Shown here: piece by piece, positions 53,031 to 61,767 of the stretch
Numbering within the stretch: position 1 is the stretch's first letter
Layout: each line of letters opens with the position of its first letter
Notes under the pieces: generated by a model
What the model was told of the DNA's origin: nothing
The model's database searches: none
Seen by the model: the letters and a program-made list of their open reading frames with translations, nothing else
Position numbers and translations under genes: made by a program
NCBI RefSeq assembly: GCF_009770985.1
Contig: NZ_WSRW01000008.1
Span: 1-61,913 of the forward strand
Reading direction: 5' to 3'
Length of the DNA: 61,913 bases
Source of the DNA: Mucilaginibacter lacusdianchii
GTDB lineage: Bacteria > Bacteroidota > Bacteroidia > Sphingobacteriales > Sphingobacteriaceae

Positions 53031-54218
53031 TTAAAATAGCTGTACATCCCAAACCGAACCTTCGGCAAAGGTATCCTCATCAGCCGGCAAACTTAATACC
53101 CCTTCTGCTTGCATTAAACTTACCATATCACCCGAGGTAGAAACATCCACCGGCTCGGCAATGATGCTACAGTTTTCTGCGTGCAGTTTAACTAGCAAAT
53201 GATGGGTTAGGGCTGGTTTAAATGTTATAGCTTTTGATAAAGATGCTTTTGTGACAGGCAATGCTAAACCTAAGCTTTGATACAACCAAGCCCGGAAATA
53301 CAGCTGATAACATACCCAGGTAGACACCGGATTACCCGGAAAACCAAATATGAGCGCACCATTTTCAAACTTGCCAAACAAAAATGGTTTGCCGGGGCGT
53401 TGCGCAATGCTATGAAAAATGGTTTGCATTTGTAACTGCTCCAAAACCTGTGGCAAAAAATCATATTTTCCTTTAGATACAGCACCCGAAAACAGGATGG
53501 CATCGTAGTGATTAACTATAACAGCTAATTGCGTACCCATAGCTTCCGGATCATCGGGCAAATGGTATTTGGGGGCGCTGACACCCTCCTGCTCGAGTGC
53601 AGCCAATAGCATGTAATTGTTAGATTGCCGTATTTGATGCGATTGTGGCTGCTGATGAATATCTACTAACTCATCACCGGTTGAACATACGGCAACTGAA
53701 GGCAGCCGGTAAACCGATACGTTTGATAAACCTACTGATGCCATAATGGCTATGATAGCTGGTGTTACTTTTGTTCCTTCTGCAACCAAAACGTTACCAG
53801 CCTGCTCATCTGTTCCTTGTAAATGAACATTTTGGAGCTTAGTGACTTCTTCTATGTTAATTTTAGCCACCCGTTCCGTAATCACCACGTCTTCGTAACG
53901 GATAACGGCATCTGTATTGGCTGGCAATACGGCGCCCGTCATAACTTCTAAACAATTTTGGGGATGTACCAACTGCTTTTGCGGCTGCCCTGCAGGCTGT
54001 ATATCTTCAATATGGAACAACTGGGTGCCATTCTGGAAAGCTGTGCTGTTGATGGCAATGCCGTCCATAGTAGCGCGATGAAACGGCGGAAAATCACGAT
54101 CGGCTACGACAGGCTGCGCCAGTATACGACCATTGGCTTTTAATAAGTCAACCAGTTCGGTACCAAAATTCTTTTTTTGAGATAAAATAAGTTGAAGCGC
54201 TTCCTGAACGGCAATCAT
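53031..54218 (-). CDS. moeA: Molybdopterin molybdotransferase MoeA
   Basis: A 395-residue MoeA that inserts Mo into molybdopterin after adenylation by MogA/MoaB. Motifs are PPFHRATMDGIAI (the Asp of MDG), SVGLSNVSVYRLPSVAVCSTGDEL, FSGAVSKGKYD and FPGNPVSTWVCY. The usual SGGVSxG loop reads SGAVSKG. Length is normal. No MogA or MoaB partner is in the operon. It starts 45 bases after moeB. Confidence 0.92.
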   Translation of the reverse strand: MIAVQEALQLILSQKKNFGTELVDLLKANGRILAQPVVADRDFPPFHRATMDGIAINSTAFQNGTQLFHIEDIQPAGQPQKQLVHPQNCLEVMTGAVLPANTDAVIRYEDVVITERVAKINIEEVTKLQNVHLQGTDEQAGNVLVAEGTKVTPAIIAIMASVGLSNVSVYRLPSVAVCSTGDELVDIHQQPQSHQIRQSNNYMLLAALEQEGVSAPKYHLPDDPEAMGTQLAVIVNHYDAILFSGAVSKGKYDFLPQVLEQLQMQTIFHSIAQRPGKPFLFGKFENGALIFGFPGNPVSTWVCYQLYFRAWLYQSLGLALPVTKASLSKAITFKPALTHHLLVKLHAENCSIIAEPVDVSTSGDMVSLMQAEGVLSLPADEDTFAEGSVWDVQLF

Positions 54219-54263
54219 GGGTAAAAGGTGTAGTGTAGTTTAAATGCGTTTTTGTTATATAGT

Positions 54264-55349
54264 TTACTGGTGAACGATGTATTCTTCTTCGAATTCATCC
54301 TGCCAGTAATCCATACCGCCCAGTACGCTATAAACAACGGCCTGCGGATATTGTTGCTGTAATGCTTGCGCAGCCTTGTTGCTACGGGCTCCCTTTTGGC
54401 AAAATGTAACGATAGGCATATCGCCGTTTACATCGATAACACCGGGATTGAAAGCAGACAATGGTGCAGATATAGCACCGTGCAGACGTTCTTCAGCAAA
54501 CTCATCCGGCTCACGTACGTCAATTAATTTAAAAGGCTTGCCGGCCTCAAACCAGTCGTGCAACTCTTCAACCGAAAGCAGGGCTACGGTATTACAAACC
54601 GGTGCATCATAGCTGCTTTGCAAAGCTTTTATATCCTTATTTTCCGGTTTGGCTTTCAGTTTTATTTTGTATTGATCGTCGTTCAAAAAATCGAATATCT
54701 GCAAATAGCCCGAGAGCGTATTACCCACACCTGTAATTACCTTAACGGCCTGTAAAGCCTGCTGGCAACCTACAATACCCGGTACCACACCCAGCACACC
54801 CGCTGCATTACAATCCGGTATTTCGCCTGCTGCCGGTGGCTTAGGATATAAGCAGCGATATGTAGGTCCGTTTTGATAATTAAACACACTGACATGCCCT
54901 TCATACTGTTGTACAGCCCCATATATGTAAGGTTTAGTCAACATTACGCAAGCATCATTGAGTAAGTAACGAGTACTGAAATTATCAGTAGCATCAATTA
55001 CTAAATCATACTGCCTTATGATCTGCAAGGCATTTTGTGGGGTAATAGCATCGTTAATTACCCGCAGATTTACGTCTGCATTTAATTCGGACAATTTCTT
55101 AGCGGCAGTTTGTACTTTGCTTTGCCCAACTTCATCCTCGGCATATAATACTTGCCGGTGCAAATTGGTTAGGCTAATGGTATCATTATCGGCCAAGCCA
55201 ATAGTACCTACACCCATACCAGTTAAGTATTGCAATACGGGTACGCCCAGTCCTCCGGTCCCTACTACCAATACCTTGGCCTGCTGCAATTTTTGCTGTG
55301 CGGCGGATCCAAAATTGCTTAATTGCGTTTGGCGTGAATATCTATTCAT
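54264..55349 (-). CDS. moeB: MoeB/ThiF-type adenylyltransferase with C-terminal rhodanese
   Basis: A 361-residue E1-like enzyme that adenylates the C-terminal Gly of MoaD. The N-terminal domain has VLVVGTGGLGVPVLQYLTGM, ADNDTISLTNLHRQVLY and DATDNFSTRYLLND; the thioester-type Cys lies in IPDCNAAGV. Zinc-site Cys are reduced: the usual CxxC is TYRC and no second CxxC is seen. Residues about 265-361 form a rhodanese domain with active-site TFCQKGARS. The rhodanese suggests that it also transfers sulfur. Located between moaA and moeA. Confidence 0.88.
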   Translation of the reverse strand: MNRYSRQTQLSNFGSAAQQKLQQAKVLVVGTGGLGVPVLQYLTGMGVGTIGLADNDTISLTNLHRQVLYAEDEVGQSKVQTAAKKLSELNADVNLRVINDAITPQNALQIIRQYDLVIDATDNFSTRYLLNDACVMLTKPYIYGAVQQYEGHVSVFNYQNGPTYRCLYPKPPAAGEIPDCNAAGVLGVVPGIVGCQQALQAVKVITGVGNTLSGYLQIFDFLNDDQYKIKLKAKPENKDIKALQSSYDAPVCNTVALLSVEELHDWFEAGKPFKLIDVREPDEFAEERLHGAISAPLSAFNPGVIDVNGDMPIVTFCQKGARSNKAAQALQQQYPQAVVYSVLGGMDYWQDEFEEEYIVHQ

Positions 55350-55388
55350 TGGCTGCTTTATATAGCGTAAACGAATGTTATATAATGG

Positions 55389-56390
55389 TTATCCACCTAA
55401 GGCCGACATAGAGGTATGCACCGAACTATTACTCAATGCTTCAGCAGCATAGCCATCCCGTTCGCGTTGGGCTACGGCAGCCAGTATTTCGTGCTCTACA
55501 TCAACTATTGAGGCTCCTTTACGCAACAAATTACGCAAATTGGCTACTGGTGGGCCATATAAACAGGTGCGCAATTCGCCCGTGGCCGATAAGCGGATAC
55601 GATTACAGGTACCGCAAAAAGTACGGCTAAAAGATGGTATAATGCCGAAGCTACCTTTGTAGCCGGATATTTTGTAATTCACGGAAGTGGAATTAGCATC
55701 GCTGATTAGACGATTTATATCGGTATAATGCTGACCGATATATTCGTATATCTTTTTATAATCCCAATCAGACAATACTTGTGAACCATCGCTGCCATTA
55801 AAAGGCATTTCTTCCAGAAAACGCACCGACAACGAATAATTTTTGGTAAGCTCTATAAAAGGAATTATATCTTGAATGTTTTTATTGTTGGCTACTACAC
55901 AATTCAGCTTTACATCAAACCCAGCATCCAGCAATTGAAATATGCCGGCATACACCTCGTTAAAACTATCCCGGCGGGTGATGTGATGAAAGCGATGACG
56001 ATCGAGCGAATCCAAACTGATGTTAATTTTACGGATGCCCATGTCCAGTAGTTCGGCCCGGTATTTATTGGAAAGGGTACCATTGCTGGTAACCGTTATT
56101 TCCTGCAGCCCTTCTACATTACTAAGCTTGCTCAAAAACGGCATAATGCCATTGCGAACAAACGGCTCGCCGCCAGTAATGCGGATTTTGGAGATACCCA
56201 GGTTACAAAATATAGTAGATAACTGCAACATTTCGTCAAAAGTCATCAAATCTTTGCGCGAGGCAAAGTCGATACCTTCTTCGGGCATGCAGTAATAGCA
56301 CCTGAAGTTACAGCGGTCGGTTACCGAAAGCCGCAGGTAGTTCAGCTCTCTACCATATTTATCTATCAACAAACTCTCTTTCATCCTCAT
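55389..56390 (-). CDS. moaA: GTP 3',8-cyclase MoaA
   Basis: A 333-residue radical SAM enzyme converting GTP to 3',8-cyclo-GTP, the first step of molybdopterin synthesis. Both clusters are intact: N-terminal Cys27, 31 and 34 (CNFRCYYC) and C-terminal Cys259, 262 and 276 (FCGTCNRIRL, LRTCLYG). It ends with the functionally required Gly-Gly (SALGG). Its start follows the moaE stop directly (no gap). MoaC, its partner, is at the start of the operon. Confidence 0.96.
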   Translation of the reverse strand: MRMKESLLIDKYGRELNYLRLSVTDRCNFRCYYCMPEEGIDFASRKDLMTFDEMLQLSTIFCNLGISKIRITGGEPFVRNGIMPFLSKLSNVEGLQEITVTSNGTLSNKYRAELLDMGIRKINISLDSLDRHRFHHITRRDSFNEVYAGIFQLLDAGFDVKLNCVVANNKNIQDIIPFIELTKNYSLSVRFLEEMPFNGSDGSQVLSDWDYKKIYEYIGQHYTDINRLISDANSTSVNYKISGYKGSFGIIPSFSRTFCGTCNRIRLSATGELRTCLYGPPVANLRNLLRKGASIVDVEHEILAAVAQRERDGYAAEALSNSSVHTSMSALGG

Positions 56391-56801
56391 TTACGGGTGG
56401 GCATTTACCCAAACGCTGTTATCTTCGTAAAACTCCTTTTTCCAAATCGGCACCGTCTTTTTAAGCTCATCAATCAAAAACCGGCAGGCCTCAAATGATG
56501 CATCACGGTGCGCTGATGAAACGCCAACTACAACAACCGGATCGCCGGGACTTTTAGCGCCAACAGCGTGGATCATCACCAGTTTACATAGCGGCCATTT
56601 GCTTTGTGCAGCATTAGCTACGTGTTGCATCTGATGCAGTGCCATTGCCTCATAAGCTTCAAAATCCAGATGGACAACCTCTTTACCTTTTGAATGATTG
56701 CGCACAGTACCCACAAAAAGGTTTACGGCACCAGCCTCGGGCGTATGCAGGTTTGCATAAGCCTCATTCAAATCTATATGTTCAACAATTTTGATCAGCA
56801 T
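56391..56801 (-). CDS. moaE: Molybdopterin synthase catalytic subunit MoaE
   Basis: A 136-residue subunit that transfers sulfur from MoaD-thiocarboxylate to precursor Z. Typical segments are GAVNLFVGTVRNHSKGKEV, LDFEAYEAMALHQM, VMIHAVGAKSPGDPVVVVGV, SAHRDASFEACRFLIDELKK and PIWKKEFYEDNSVWVN, including the active-site Lys pair KK. It starts 5 bases after moaD and ends flush with moaA. Confidence 0.94.
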   Translation of the reverse strand: MLIKIVEHIDLNEAYANLHTPEAGAVNLFVGTVRNHSKGKEVVHLDFEAYEAMALHQMQHVANAAQSKWPLCKLVMIHAVGAKSPGDPVVVVGVSSAHRDASFEACRFLIDELKKTVPIWKKEFYEDNSVWVNAHP

Positions 56802-56806
56802 AGTTA

Positions 56807-57046
56807 TTATCCACCGCTCACCGGCGGAATAAGTGCAATTTCATTATCTCCATTCAATACATCCTCATCCTGTGCATACTCGCTATCTACCGCCACCGCC
56901 AATGACGACAGTGTTTGTATGGCTGGGTACTGTTGCCCAAGCCAGGTTTTAAGAGATTTAACGGTTGTTATATTTTGGTTTGTGGGTACGGCCAGCTTTG
57001 TTTTGCCAACAATTTCGCGCGCAATCCCAAACAACAGTATTTCCAT
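56807..57046 (-). CDS. moaD: Molybdopterin synthase sulfur carrier subunit MoaD
   Basis: A 79-residue ubiquitin-like protein from the ATG at 57046; an earlier in-frame start would add seven residues. It begins MEILLFGIAREIVGKTKL and ends in the required Gly-Gly (LIPPVSGG), the site of adenylation by MoeB and of the thiocarboxylate. Length is the family norm. It lies directly before moaE. Confidence 0.93.
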   Translation of the reverse strand: MEILLFGIAREIVGKTKLAVPTNQNITTVKSLKTWLGQQYPAIQTLSSLAVAVDSEYAQDEDVLNGDNEIALIPPVSGG

Positions 57047-57123
57047 AGATATCAATAAAAACAACATTGCTGCCGTTTGCTTTACTTAACAGCACCGACA
57101 GTATATAGTTTATAAGTATAAAG

Positions 57124-57975
57124 TTAAGAAAGCTTTTTTAAAGTGAGGTTGGTTGCATGACAGCTCACTGTCACTTTATCACCGGCCTTTATCAATTCAC
57201 TGGTTTTAATGCTAATAATATTATTTTCGATAAGTACATCTGCAATATCCTCATGAAGAGTTACAACCTCGCCAACCAGGGTAATGGTGTTAGTATTGTG
57301 ATGCAGCCCGAATAAATCGACAGGTGCACCTGAGTTTGTCAATTGCCCTTCATTAATTTGTAATACCCAATCTACCAATCGGTAAATTTCGGGCAAATGG
57401 TGGCTGACCATGATGGTGGTTAGCTGGTAGTCTTTATGCAGGCGTTGTAATTCATATTGCAAACTTACCCGCATTTCATGGTCGAGGGCCGACAAGGGTT
57501 CATCCAGCAAAAGAAGTTGTGGTTTGCGTACCAAAGCCCGTATCAAGGCAATGCGCTGCTTTTGCCCACCCGATAATGTATCCGGCTTCCGGTTTTCAAA
57601 ACCTTCCATAGATACGGACAATAGTAAGCTTTGTAACAGGTGCTCGTCTTTTCGATTGGGCAGTGCATAGCGCAGATTTTCGAGCACCGTCATGTTGGAG
57701 AATAAGGCGTAGTCCTGAAATACAAAACCGATGCTGCGCTTGTGAGTAGGCAGGTTAATTTTTCGATCAGTATTAAGCCATGTTTCACCATTTACCTCAA
57801 TTATGCCTTGCTCGGGTTGCAGTAAACCAGCCAATATTTTAAGCAAAGTGGTTTTGCCTGCGCCCGACGGACCATAAAGTGCAGTGAAAGATTGTGGCTG
57901 CAACTCTGTATCGACCATTACTGTTACCTCACCACCGCCTACGTGCAGCTTTTTGCGGATGTTAATTTTGATCAT
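57124..57975 (-). CDS. modC: Molybdate ABC transporter ATP-binding protein ModC
   Basis: A 283-residue ABC ATPase with Walker A GPSGAGKTT, signature LSGGQKQRIALIRAL, Walker B LLLLDEPLSALD and H-loop MVSHHLPEI. Residues about 215-283 are a short C-terminal domain in the position of the Mop/TOBE molybdate-binding regulatory domain. It overlaps modB by 4 bases. Its product energises the ModB permease. Confidence 0.92.
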   Translation of the reverse strand: MIKINIRKKLHVGGGEVTVMVDTELQPQSFTALYGPSGAGKTTLLKILAGLLQPEQGIIEVNGETWLNTDRKINLPTHKRSIGFVFQDYALFSNMTVLENLRYALPNRKDEHLLQSLLLSVSMEGFENRKPDTLSGGQKQRIALIRALVRKPQLLLLDEPLSALDHEMRVSLQYELQRLHKDYQLTTIMVSHHLPEIYRLVDWVLQINEGQLTNSGAPVDLFGLHHNTNTITLVGEVVTLHEDIADVLIENNIISIKTSELIKAGDKVTVSCHATNLTLKKLS

Positions 57976-58646
57976 GCCGCTATGCGTTTATGGAACAGGC
58001 GCCTGTTGAAAGTATATACGGAAAGCAAAATTACAAATGAGGTTACCAGCAAAACAGCCGCATAACGATGTGCAGCAGAAAAGTTAAGCGATTCTACCTC
58101 ATCATAAATAGCAATGGAAGCTACACGGGTAACGCCCGGGATATTGCCGCCAATCATCAGCACTAAACCAAACTCGCCCAGCGTGTGTGCAAAGGTAAGC
58201 ACCGTTCCGGTAAGCAATGCTGGCTTGATATTGGGCAGTAACACTTTAAAGAAAGTTTGGGTGGATGATTTGCCCAAAGTTTGTGAAGCCTCACGCAAGC
58301 TACTAGGCAAAGCTTGTAAACCCGCCTGAACCGGATGCACCATGAACGGCAAGCTATAGAGCATAGAACTGATTACCAACCCAGTAAAGGAAAATACCAA
58401 CCGCAAATTAAAGGCGGATTCCAGCCAATGCCCTAAGCTATAATTGGGACTAAAAGCCAGCAGCAAATAAAACCCCATGACCGATGGCGGTAATACCAGG
58501 GGCAAACTAATCACCGCTTCGGCTACGGGCTTAAAGCGCGAATTGCTTTTGGCCAGCAACGCAGCTAATGGAATACCAACTACCAGCAGGCACACCGTGG
58601 TAATAAGTGCCAGCTTAAGGGTAAGAAGTAACGGTTGATAATCCAT
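57972..58646 (-). CDS. modB: Molybdate ABC transporter permease ModB
   Basis: A 224-residue inner-membrane permease with five to six helices. The EAA loop reads SLREASQTLGKSSTQTFFKVLLPNIKPALLTG, shown in pieces SLREASQTLGKS and LPNIKPALLTG. GEFGLVLMIGGNIPG and TRVASIAIYD are typical of molybdate permeases. Length is the family norm. It is 127 bases after modA, with a repeat element between the two. Confidence 0.92.
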   Translation of the reverse strand: MDYQPLLLTLKLALITTVCLLVVGIPLAALLAKSNSRFKPVAEAVISLPLVLPPSVMGFYLLLAFSPNYSLGHWLESAFNLRLVFSFTGLVISSMLYSLPFMVHPVQAGLQALPSSLREASQTLGKSSTQTFFKVLLPNIKPALLTGTVLTFAHTLGEFGLVLMIGGNIPGVTRVASIAIYDEVESLNFSAAHRYAAVLLVTSFVILLSVYTFNRRLFHKRIAA

Positions 58647-58679
58647 TATAATATCAGAACTTGAATGTTAGTCAATACT

Positions 58680-58762
58680 CGTCATTGCAAGCGATAGCGT
58701 GGCAATCACGTCGCTTCAATTAATCGCTCGTATAAGATCTCTCACTATCGTTCGAGATGACA
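58680..58762. repeat. Dispersed repeat element between modA and modB
   Basis: The left part begins CGTCATTGCAAGCGATAGCG, the right part GATCTCTCACTATCGTTCGA (58736-58755) and ends GATGACA. The right end equals that of the element at 61768-61862, and the left part looks like a different family, so the element seems composite. Confidence 0.7.
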
Positions 58763-58773
58763 AGCTTTTCTAT

Positions 58774-59529
58774 TTACAAATCCACTTTATACCCATACAG
58801 TGCAAATACACTTTTACCTTTGCGGCTGAACAGAAAATCATAAAATTTTTGTGCATTTGCACGATTTTTTCCGGTTACGGCATACTTAAGTATAACTACA
58901 CCTTGTGCGATGGGCGGATATAATTTCGGGTCAACTTCCTTCCAGTCTCCTTTACTTTTTTTAGCCATATCCAGCACTACCGATTTTGAGGTAAATGCTA
59001 CATCGGCTGCACCGGATAACAAGTATTGATTGACCTGTGAAATGCTTTCGCCATATACCAGTTTAGACTGTAAGCGGGTAGCCAGGCCAGCTTTTTTGAT
59101 GGCTGCTATAGCCGCTGATCCGTAAGGTGCTAATGCCGGATTAGCAACTGCTATTTTTTGAATAGCCGGATTAAGCAATGACCGCATGCCGTTCTGTACA
59201 TTAATATTTTTACGACTCCATAAAATCAAACTACCGTTGGCATAAACACGGGGCTTAGTGACAGTTAATTTTTTGGTATACAGTTCCTGTGGGTACTTCA
59301 TATCGGCTGATAAAAAAATATCCAACGGTGCCCCCTGCTCTATTTGTGTAGTTAATTTACCGGATGAGCTGACGAATAACTCAGCTTTTATTCCGGTTTC
59401 TTTTTTAAACTCTTTAGCCAGCTTTTTGGCAACTGGCTCGGCGTTGGCGGCAACGCCTACAAAAACACGTTGGGCTATAGTTGCAAAAGGCAACGCCAGC
59501 GTACATAACAATACAAAAATTCGTTTCAT
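58774..59529 (-). CDS. modA: Molybdate ABC transporter substrate-binding protein ModA
   Basis: A 251-residue periplasmic binding protein. The start is ATG 59529, giving a signal peptide MKRIFVLLCTLALPFATIA. The upstream frame is a leader without signal features. Typical motifs are FVGVAANAEPVAKKLAKEF, VSSSGKLTTQIEQGAPLDIF, LSADMKYPQELY, NPALAPYGSAAI and GAADVAFTSKSV. Its ligand is molybdate (or tungstate). It lies 28 bases after the molybdopterin-fold gene and shares an operon with modBC. Confidence 0.93.
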   Translation of the reverse strand: MKRIFVLLCTLALPFATIAQRVFVGVAANAEPVAKKLAKEFKKETGIKAELFVSSSGKLTTQIEQGAPLDIFLSADMKYPQELYTKKLTVTKPRVYANGSLILWSRKNINVQNGMRSLLNPAIQKIAVANPALAPYGSAAIAAIKKAGLATRLQSKLVYGESISQVNQYLLSGAADVAFTSKSVVLDMAKKSKGDWKEVDPKLYPPIAQGVVILKYAVTGKNRANAQKFYDFLFSRKGKSVFALYGYKVDL

Positions 59530-59557
59530 AGATGGTGTGTTGCGGATCATGATAAAA

Positions 59558-60049
59558 CTACTTAACAACAACCAGCTGTATACTGTTTACCTGACGTACC
59601 CAACGGGCATGTTTCTTTTCACCAGGCACTATCATCTGGAAAGGACCATCTTGCTGGGGTAAAGGTTTCTTATCCTGTCTGTTGGCTAGTATAATCAACC
59701 GATTTGCAAACAGCGGATCCAGCTCAGCAACCGTATAAATAGCTTTATAGTTATCAGCAGCGGTGACAATAATATAGCTATTTACGGTTTGACGCTTAGC
59801 CGAGTCTCCTAATATAACACCCGTTTTAGTCAATAAATCGGCCAAAGATACGCCAGTATAACGATGCACTTTTTCATCGTGCGCCTTAGCCATTACTACA
59901 CTTTGCCGCATATCCTGAAATACCGACATGGTAATGGTCTGCGTTTCGATACCTTCGCCGCTAATAGTGATGCTTTGTGCCTGGGCTGTAAATAAGTGTA
60001 AGCCGATAACAGCCAAACACGTTACTGCCACCCGCATTAATTTTTTCAT
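59558..60049 (-). CDS. Small secreted molybdopterin-oxidoreductase-domain protein lacking the Mo-ligand Cys
   Basis: A 163-residue exported protein; the ATG at 60049 gives a signal peptide ending FTAQA. The mature part resembles the sulfite-oxidase-type 'Oxidored_molyb' fold: HRYTGVSLADLLTKTG, YIIVTAADNYKAIYTVAEL, NRLIILANRQDKKPLPQQDG and GEKKHARWVRQVNSIQLV. In active members a Cys binds Mo, but the mature part here has no Cys at all, so enzymatic Mo binding is unlikely. It sits between the mobA and modA genes, so a role in periplasmic molybdate or cofactor handling is plausible but unproven. Confidence 0.78.
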   Translation of the reverse strand: MKKLMRVAVTCLAVIGLHLFTAQAQSITISGEGIETQTITMSVFQDMRQSVVMAKAHDEKVHRYTGVSLADLLTKTGVILGDSAKRQTVNSYIIVTAADNYKAIYTVAELDPLFANRLIILANRQDKKPLPQQDGPFQMIVPGEKKHARWVRQVNSIQLVVVK

Positions 60050-60092
60050 ATACTGAATAGATTGTAAAAGGTGCAATATAACAGATTTTTAG

Positions 60093-61238
60093 CTATTGCC
60101 CTTTGTGCAGATACTGCATGGCTGCTTCCCGTTCTTCCGGATGGTTGACATTTTGCAGGTCGCGCACGTTGGGTACTTGCAGCAACTCCACATCCGAATT
60201 GATGAGTACTTTACGTGGACAGGAATACCCCTGACTTAAAAATTGCAGCAAAACAGGATAAGCCCGCAGCTCCCAAATGGTAATCAATGGTTCTGGAAAC
60301 CTATTTTCACTATCCATAAAAGCAGTAGCTATTTTAGAGGGATTACGATGATCTATTAAATAAGCTATAGTTTCGGCAGATAGGTAAGGCAAGTCGCACG
60401 CCAGCGTAATCCAAGCCGCATTAGGGTTGGTTTGAAAAGCGGATAATAGACCACTGTATGGGCCTAAACCTGTAAATGTATCCAGTATAAAAGGTAGCCC
60501 TTCTTGCTGATGCACGGCAGATTCATCAGCATATGAAATATAAGCTTGTTCACAATGCTTACTGAGTAACTCATAAACATGCTGGCGCTGGCTTTTACCA
60601 TGATAGTTGATGCTGCCTTTATCGGTTTGCATGCGCTCGCTTTTGCCCCCAGCCAATACCAAACCCATTAAAGACGGGCGGCGATTAATCATATATTTGC
60701 TGATAAAATCGGCAATGCCAGCAACGTTATCAAACGTCAGTATCGGAACATCAGCCAAATGAGGTAACGAATTAAAACATTCGGGCAATTCGGTAATCCC
60801 CTCGGTAAACACAACTAACTTAACGTCGGTTAGTTTATCCAGCTTTTTGTCCAGTGGTTTAGCCGGGTCAATTACTACAATCTGGCTCTGAGCTTTAAAA
60901 TGATTACCATTTACCAACACCAAATCTTGCTGGTTAAACAACTGGCGGTTTTGAAATGCGTTAAATTCCTGTGCGTAGTTTAAACTTCGATAAGTGATTT
61001 TATCTACAAATTCCAAGGTTGCACCATTGGCTAAAGCTGCCTCTTCATTCACTTGCGAGGCTTTGTGGTCGGCATCAACATAGGCTATCGCATACTTTTC
61101 AGATAAACCCTGTATTAACTGATTAACCAAATGGCGAATAGCAGCACAATTAGTACCTAAAATAGCTAACTCATTACGGTTAAATTCGCCTAATGAAGGG
61201 CGCGTTAGCTTTGCATGCTTTTGATGTTGTTTATCCAC
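60093..61238 (-). CDS. mobA: MobA guanylyltransferase fused to a degenerate MobB-like domain
   Basis: A 381-residue protein. The C-terminal part (about 190-381) is MobA, which attaches GMP to Mo-molybdopterin (MGD): GLVLAGGKSERMQTDKGSINYHG, LDTFTGLGPYSGLLSA and WITLACDLPYL. The N-terminal 185 residues resemble MobB, a GTPase: AILGTNCAAIRHLV in the P-loop position (GK-T lost), VDADHKA and DLVLVNGNHFKAQSQIVVID in the place of the MobB core. The P-loop Lys is absent, so GTP hydrolysis is unlikely. It overlaps moaC by 8 bases. Confidence 0.85.
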   Translation of the reverse strand: MDKQHQKHAKLTRPSLGEFNRNELAILGTNCAAIRHLVNQLIQGLSEKYAIAYVDADHKASQVNEEAALANGATLEFVDKITYRSLNYAQEFNAFQNRQLFNQQDLVLVNGNHFKAQSQIVVIDPAKPLDKKLDKLTDVKLVVFTEGITELPECFNSLPHLADVPILTFDNVAGIADFISKYMINRRPSLMGLVLAGGKSERMQTDKGSINYHGKSQRQHVYELLSKHCEQAYISYADESAVHQQEGLPFILDTFTGLGPYSGLLSAFQTNPNAAWITLACDLPYLSAETIAYLIDHRNPSKIATAFMDSENRFPEPLITIWELRAYPVLLQFLSQGYSCPRKVLINSDVELLQVPNVRDLQNVNHPEEREAAMQYLHKGQ

Positions 61239-61725
61239 GATAATCGCTTTTGCCGCCGGTTTTTTCGAGCAGTCTGGTTTCTTTTATAACAATATCGTGC
61301 GAAAATGCTTTGCACATATCGTAAATAGTTAAGGCAGCTACACTGGCGCCGGTTAAAGCTTCCATCTCCACGCCGGTTTTAGAAGTTATGGTAGCTATGC
61401 AGTCGATCACCACCTCCTGCTGCTCGTTGACATTAATCTGTACTTTGCAATTTTCTAAAGCCAATGGATGACACAGTGGTATTAAATCCGACGTTTTTTT
61501 TGCTGCCATAGTACCGGCAATAATTGCCGTTTGAAATACCGGTCCCTTCTTGGTTTGAATATCATTCCCTGCCAGGTGCTGCATAATCTCCGCTCCCAAC
61601 ACCACAATGCTGCGGGCGCGGGCAGTACGCTTGGTAACCTGCTTGTCGCTCACATCTACCATGGTTGGGTAATTGGTTTCGGTATCAATATGAGAGAATG
61701 ATTTTTCGGGCGTATTCATGGACAT
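61231..61725 (-). CDS. moaC: Cyclic pyranopterin monophosphate synthase MoaC
   Basis: A 164-residue MoaC that converts 3',8-cyclo-GTP to cPMP. Segments are FSHIDTETNYPTMVDVSDKQ, TAIIAGTMAAKKTSDLIPLCHPL, MEALTGASVAALTIYDMCKA and KETRLLEKTGGKSDYRG. Active-site residues Lys and Asp are in AAKKTSDL and YDMCKA. The frame extends upstream to a TTG that overlaps the -7 element, so the start is ATG 61725 (or 61719). It is the first gene of the Mo operon. Confidence 0.95.
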   Translation of the reverse strand: MSMNTPEKSFSHIDTETNYPTMVDVSDKQVTKRTARARSIVVLGAEIMQHLAGNDIQTKKGPVFQTAIIAGTMAAKKTSDLIPLCHPLALENCKVQINVNEQQEVVIDCIATITSKTGVEMEALTGASVAALTIYDMCKAFSHDIVIKETRLLEKTGGKSDYRG

Positions 61726-61737
61726 TGGTGTAAGTAG

Positions 61738-61745
61738 CAAAGCTA
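61738..61745 (-). promoter_or_regulatory. -7 element of the molybdenum operon
   Basis: TAGCTTTG on the - strand is a perfect TAnnTTTG element, 12 bases before the moaC ATG at 61725. The -33 region abuts the palindromic repeat that starts at 61768. Confidence 0.55.
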
Positions 61746-61767
61746 AGTATAGTTACTTATAAAATAT

